A stretch of 64,000 nucleotides of DNA from Roseobacter sp. MED193 (GTDB taxonomy: Bacteria > Pseudomonadota > Alphaproteobacteria > Rhodobacterales > Rhodobacteraceae): positions 1-64,000 of the forward strand of contig NZ_CH902583.1 in assembly GCF_000152965.1 (NCBI RefSeq). The letters run 5' to 3'. The notes beneath the pieces were generated by a model. It was not told the DNA's origin and made no database searches. It was given only the letters and a program-made list of their open reading frames with translations. Positions within the stretch are counted from its first letter, which is position 1, and each line of letters begins with the position of its first letter. Shown piece after piece: positions 61,352 to 64,000 of this stretch. Both the position numbers and the translations under genes were made by a program.

Positions 61352-61753
61352 ATGGTCTCGGTGAGTGATCGGCGCAATATCCTTGTCGTCGATGACGATG
61401 AAATCAACCGAATGGTTGTCCGCGTTCTGATGGAACGCCGCAATTACCGCGTGCTCGAGGCTGCAAGCGGGCCAGAGGCGCTGGATCTGGTCAAGGATGA
61501 AACCTTCGACGTTGTGCTGATGGACCTGAGCATGCCGGGCATGGACGGTCTGGAAACGACGCGCTGCATCCGCAGCCATGATGCCAGTAGCCAGTTGCCG
61601 GTGGTGGCGCTGACCGCGCATACCAGCCATACGGAACAGAAGATGTGTCTAGAGGCCGGCATGAACGCCGTGCTGCGCAAGCCGTTCGATTCCGAACAGG
61701 TGGACAGGCTTCTGGGGTTGCTTGACCACACCACCAAGGGGCCGGACGCCTGA
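61352..61753 (+). CDS. single-domain response regulator
   Basis: A 133-residue stand-alone receiver: ILVVDDDEINRMVVRVLMER with the acidic pocket, VVLMDLSMPGMDGLET with the phospho-acceptor Asp, VVALTAHTS and VLRKPFDSE with the conserved Thr and Lys. There is no output domain, so it signals through protein contacts or a phosphorelay. ATG 61352 is chosen; a GTG at 61361 is also possible, and neither has a strong ribosome site. Cotranscribed with the kinase. Confidence 0.9.
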   Translation: MVSVSDRRNILVVDDDEINRMVVRVLMERRNYRVLEAASGPEALDLVKDETFDVVLMDLSMPGMDGLETTRCIRSHDASSQLPVVALTAHTSHTEQKMCLEAGMNAVLRKPFDSEQVDRLLGLLDHTTKGPDA

Positions 61754-61874
61754 GGCAACACCCCCGTCACAACGAAGGACAGAGAGGCGGGGTGACATAG
61801 ACAGGGAATGATCTGCAGGCGCATCGGCTCTTTCTGAACCGGCCTTGGGACATACGGCGCCGCAGCGCGCTTAT

Positions 61875-61970
61875 CAGAAGTTGATCAAGGCGTTGTTTCG
61901 AGCAATGATGACGGCCTGCACCCGGTTCGACGCCTTGAGCTTGCGGATTATGACGTGCGCCGGAGACGCT
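61875..61970 (-). pseudogene. C-terminal fragment of a LuxR-type regulator
   Basis: The minus strand reads [20 protein letters not shown] followed by seven codons and a stop, the last helix of a LuxR/NarL HTH. Everything before is missing; at about 61970 the sequence changes to a truA fragment on the other strand. Confidence 0.7.
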
Positions 61971-61979
61971 GTACATGTG

Positions 61980-62390
61980 CCACGTTTTACGCGTGCCACC
62001 AGAGTTGTACGTGGCGGCCATGCGAAACGGGGCGCGGCATCTGCTGGGCAAGTATTATTTCACCACGTTCCGGTCGAGGATCTGTCAGGCGAAGAGCCCC
62101 GTCAAGGCGCTGGATGCGCTGGAGATCGAAGAGGTCGAGGGGCTGGCGGGACCGGAACTGAGGTTTCATCTGAGTGCAAGGTCATTACTGTACAACCAGG
62201 TGCGCAGCATCGTGGGCACGCTGGAGAGGGTGGGCGCGGGAAGCTGGACGCCCGAGGATGTGAAAACCGCGCTTGAGACGCGGGACCGCGGCCTGCGGGT
62301 CGGTCTGCCCGCCTAAGGGCTTGTATCTGGCCGGTGTCGGTTATCCCGAAGATCTGTTCGCCTCAGAGCTGAGGGCCGGTGCATGCCGGG
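61980..62390 (+). pseudogene. C-terminal fragment of tRNA pseudouridine synthase truA, frameshifted
   Basis: The plus strand carries [34 protein letters not shown], and [20 protein letters not shown], clear C-terminal TruA. The N-terminal half with the catalytic Asp is absent. The frame is also broken near 62285: the expected [21 protein letters not shown] continues in another frame. A functional truA is expected elsewhere, so this is a dead duplicate or a piece brought in with the accessory DNA. Confidence 0.8.
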
Positions 62391-62488
62391 CGGTGGATGG
62401 CCCGGTTTTCCTCAAGTGCGGGCCGCACGACGAGATCGGCAGCCGGAGGGTATCCGGCTGCCGATATTGGTGTGGATCAGTCTGACGA

Positions 62489-64000
62489 TCAGCCGACGTT
62501 ATCGTAGTCGAAGCGTCCGCTGACGGTCAGTTCGAATTGCTCATCCTCGATGCTTCCACTGATCTTGGTTGTCCCGGCTTCGTCTCCTTCGGAGAAAGAG
62601 AAACTGTCTTGCATGTCAGCGTCACCCCAGGTGAGCTCGAGCATATCGGACCCGGTGCCGAACTGCAGGAGATCGCCGGCGGAGAGGCCGTTGATGTGGT
62701 CGCCCTGCGCGTTGGCCGCGGTTTCGAACACGAAGGTGTTGTTGCCGTCACCGCCATCGAGCACGTTGGCCGCGTCGCTGGCGAAGATGGTGTCGTCACC
62801 CGAGCCGCCGACGAAGTTCTCGACGCTCCAGATCGTATCGCGACCGCCTTCTTCCGTGGTGACCGACCCGCGATCCGTCCCGGCGTTGCCGAGGCGCACC
62901 GTGAGGTTGGAGGTGACCGACGCCATGTCGATCGTGTCCGACCCTTCGCCACCATAGTAGATGTCGTTGCAGTCACCATCCGTGCCGATGAACGTGTCGT
63001 CACCCGCGTTACCCATGAGGATATCCGAGCCGGACCCGCCGATGATCATGTCATCGCCGTCGCCGCCAATGATATTGTCGCTGCCGGCACCGCCCATGAG
63101 CATGTCGGCACCATCGCCACCGAGCATGTCGTCGCGGCCATCGCCACCGAAGAGCATGTCGTCACCGGCATTGCCCACGAGCATGTCGTTGCCCTCGTGT
63201 CCGCTGAGGATATCGTCGCCCGCCGCGCCGACCAGGGCGTCGCCCAAGTCAGTGCCGCTTTTGACGAGTCCCTCGTCCGAGCCGTTGGGGCTCTGTTCGG
63301 TTGAGGGGTCGGATGCCGGCGTCTCGGTGTCGGCGTCGGAGCTGTCCCCACCGTCGATGGTATCATCGTCGTTTGACACAGGCTCTTGGTCGGCAGAGGC
63401 CCCGCCCTGAGCAGTCTGGGTGCTGTTGTCCACGGTCATCTCGCCTTGGGTATCATCACCCTGAGCAGTCTGGCCTTGGCCGTTGTCGTCTTGTCCAGTA
63501 TCATCTTGGCCGGTGTCAGCCTGGTTGGCATTCCCGGCATCGTCCGTGACGGGCGGCTGCTGGGTCTGTTGGTCGGCGGTGCCATTGTCTTCGACAATCT
63601 CATCTCCGGTATAGCTGAACACATCCTGTGGCAGATCGGTCATCCCGGTGTTGCGGGTCACGATGTCACCGAAGGTGAGGTTGGAGATAAAGTTGTTGTA
63701 GACGGGCAGATCGCCGATCTGGTCGACGTAGTAGAACCGGTCGCCTTCCTGAAGACGGTCCAGTTGCTCGTGAATGAGCACCCAGAAGGTATGGCCTACG
63801 ACGCCGTCCTGAATGTGCTGCTCAGCCAGACCACCAACCCAGAGATCGACGCGGTCGATGCCTTTCACCGTCATCGTGCCATCGCCATTGTCTATCAACG
63901 CGATATCCGGGTTGGCTTCGACGAAGGCGTCATACTGCTCTGTGTCAACGGTCAGAACCAGAGCCGGATAGGCTGTCTGGAACTTGGCGATCATCTCGTC
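62489..64000 (-). CDS. animal-type heme peroxidase with C-terminal RTX repeats, 5' part beyond window
   Basis: At least 503 codons; the N-terminal part lies to the right of the window. The visible start carries IDRVDLWVGGLAEQHIQDG and WVLIHEQLDRLQEGDRFYYV, the end of the animal heme peroxidase (peroxidasin/An_peroxidase) domain. A Gln/Asp/Thr-rich linker of about 130 residues (NGQGQTAQGDDTQ) follows. Then come about nine RTX nonapeptides (GGDGRDDMLGGDGADMLMGG) and a C-terminal domain (ENFVGGSGDDTIFASDAANV). The RTX tail makes it an expected cargo of the exporter at 57.4-59.2 kb. Such enzymes oxidise halides and phenols with peroxide outside the cell. Confidence 0.85.
   Translation of the reverse strand, partial: DEMIAKFQTAYPALVLTVDTEQYDAFVEANPDIALIDNGDGTMTVKGIDRVDLWVGGLAEQHIQDGVVGHTFWVLIHEQLDRLQEGDRFYYVDQIGDLPVYNNFISNLTFGDIVTRNTGMTDLPQDVFSYTGDEIVEDNGTADQQTQQPPVTDDAGNANQADTGQDDTGQDDNGQGQTAQGDDTQGEMTVDNSTQTAQGGASADQEPVSNDDDTIDGGDSSDADTETPASDPSTEQSPNGSDEGLVKSGTDLGDALVGAAGDDILSGHEGNDMLVGNAGDDMLFGGDGRDDMLGGDGADMLMGGAGSDNIIGGDGDDMIIGGSGSDILMGNAGDDTFIGTDGDCNDIYYGGEGSDTIDMASVTSNLTVRLGNAGTDRGSVTTEEGGRDTIWSVENFVGGSGDDTIFASDAANVLDGGDGNNTFVFETAANAQGDHINGLSAGDLLQFGTGSDMLELTWGDADMQDSFSFSEGDEAGTTKISGSIEDEQFELTVSGRFDYDNVG

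Noticed and set aside
62600-63250. Periodic GGTGACGA/CACCGCC pattern that could be taken for a repeat array or CRISPR
   Set aside because: Nine-codon-type periodicity is explained by RTX nonapeptides in frame; no constant repeat with unique spacers.
62537-63304. Plus-strand frame opposite the heme peroxidase RTX region
   Set aside because: Repetitive antisense product of RTX codons (VVA, ITT, HEH patterns).

Overview
The window looks like a chromosome segment of a marine Roseobacter-group alphaproteobacterium (Rhodobacteraceae). The evidence is: a DMSP demethylase/acryloyl-CoA reductase pair (dmdA-acuI), a permuted two-piece tmRNA whose tag ends NRAPVALAA, the alphaproteobacterial F1-ATPase zeta inhibitor, an RNase E with a long acidic insertion in its S1 domain, the trgA-trgB-cysK tellurite cluster, and DUF4169/ribbon-helix-helix small proteins. 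No replication origin, CRISPR array or rRNA was seen.

Layout. 1-32.6 kb is a dense, ordinary core region. It carries a betaine-homocysteine methyltransferase fragment, an MprF-like membrane acyltransferase, the ATPase zeta subunit, purC-purS-purQ, dctB-dctD, rne, a TusA-like protein, ccdA, a membrane hydrolase-like protein coupled to a cytochrome P450, fumC with two small genes, an SspB-type ClpXP adaptor, chrA, tmRNA, the divergent GntR/dmdA-acuI unit, a class V aminotransferase, trgA-trgB-cysK-mscS and tRNA-Ser(GGA).

33.2-43.0 kb, just past the tRNA, is an accessory cassette that reads as a nucleobase (cytosine-like) uptake and salvage unit. It has a DUF1989 protein, a BtpA-like barrel, an APRT-like phosphoribosyltransferase, its own PRPP synthetase, a LysR regulator, a complete polyamine-type ABC importer, a NodB-fold hydrolase and a yeast-type cytosine deaminase, the last five genes being tightly packed or overlapping. 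43.1-49.5 kb is an insertion-sequence patchwork: an IS3 element with two inverted repeats, a truncated IS3 orfA, an FG-GAP repeat exported protein, a lone integrase-type transposase, a second IS3 element and an IS110 fragment.

49.5-64 kb is a second accessory region built around type I secretion. It holds a LuxR-type response regulator, a histidine-kinase-like membrane protein that has lost its phospho-acceptor His, a vanadium haloperoxidase-like protein, an exported nuclease-like protein, HlyD, a membrane-anchored RTX protein, a PrtD-type ABC exporter, a divergent sensor kinase/receiver pair, remnants of luxR and truA, and the C-terminal part of an animal-type heme peroxidase carrying RTX repeats. 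An FNR-type box, a -10 match and a string of inverted repeats lie in front of the pseudokinase. The working picture is an oxygen-responsive, two-component-controlled locus that exports oxidative (halogenating/peroxidase) enzymes. That is inference, not shown.
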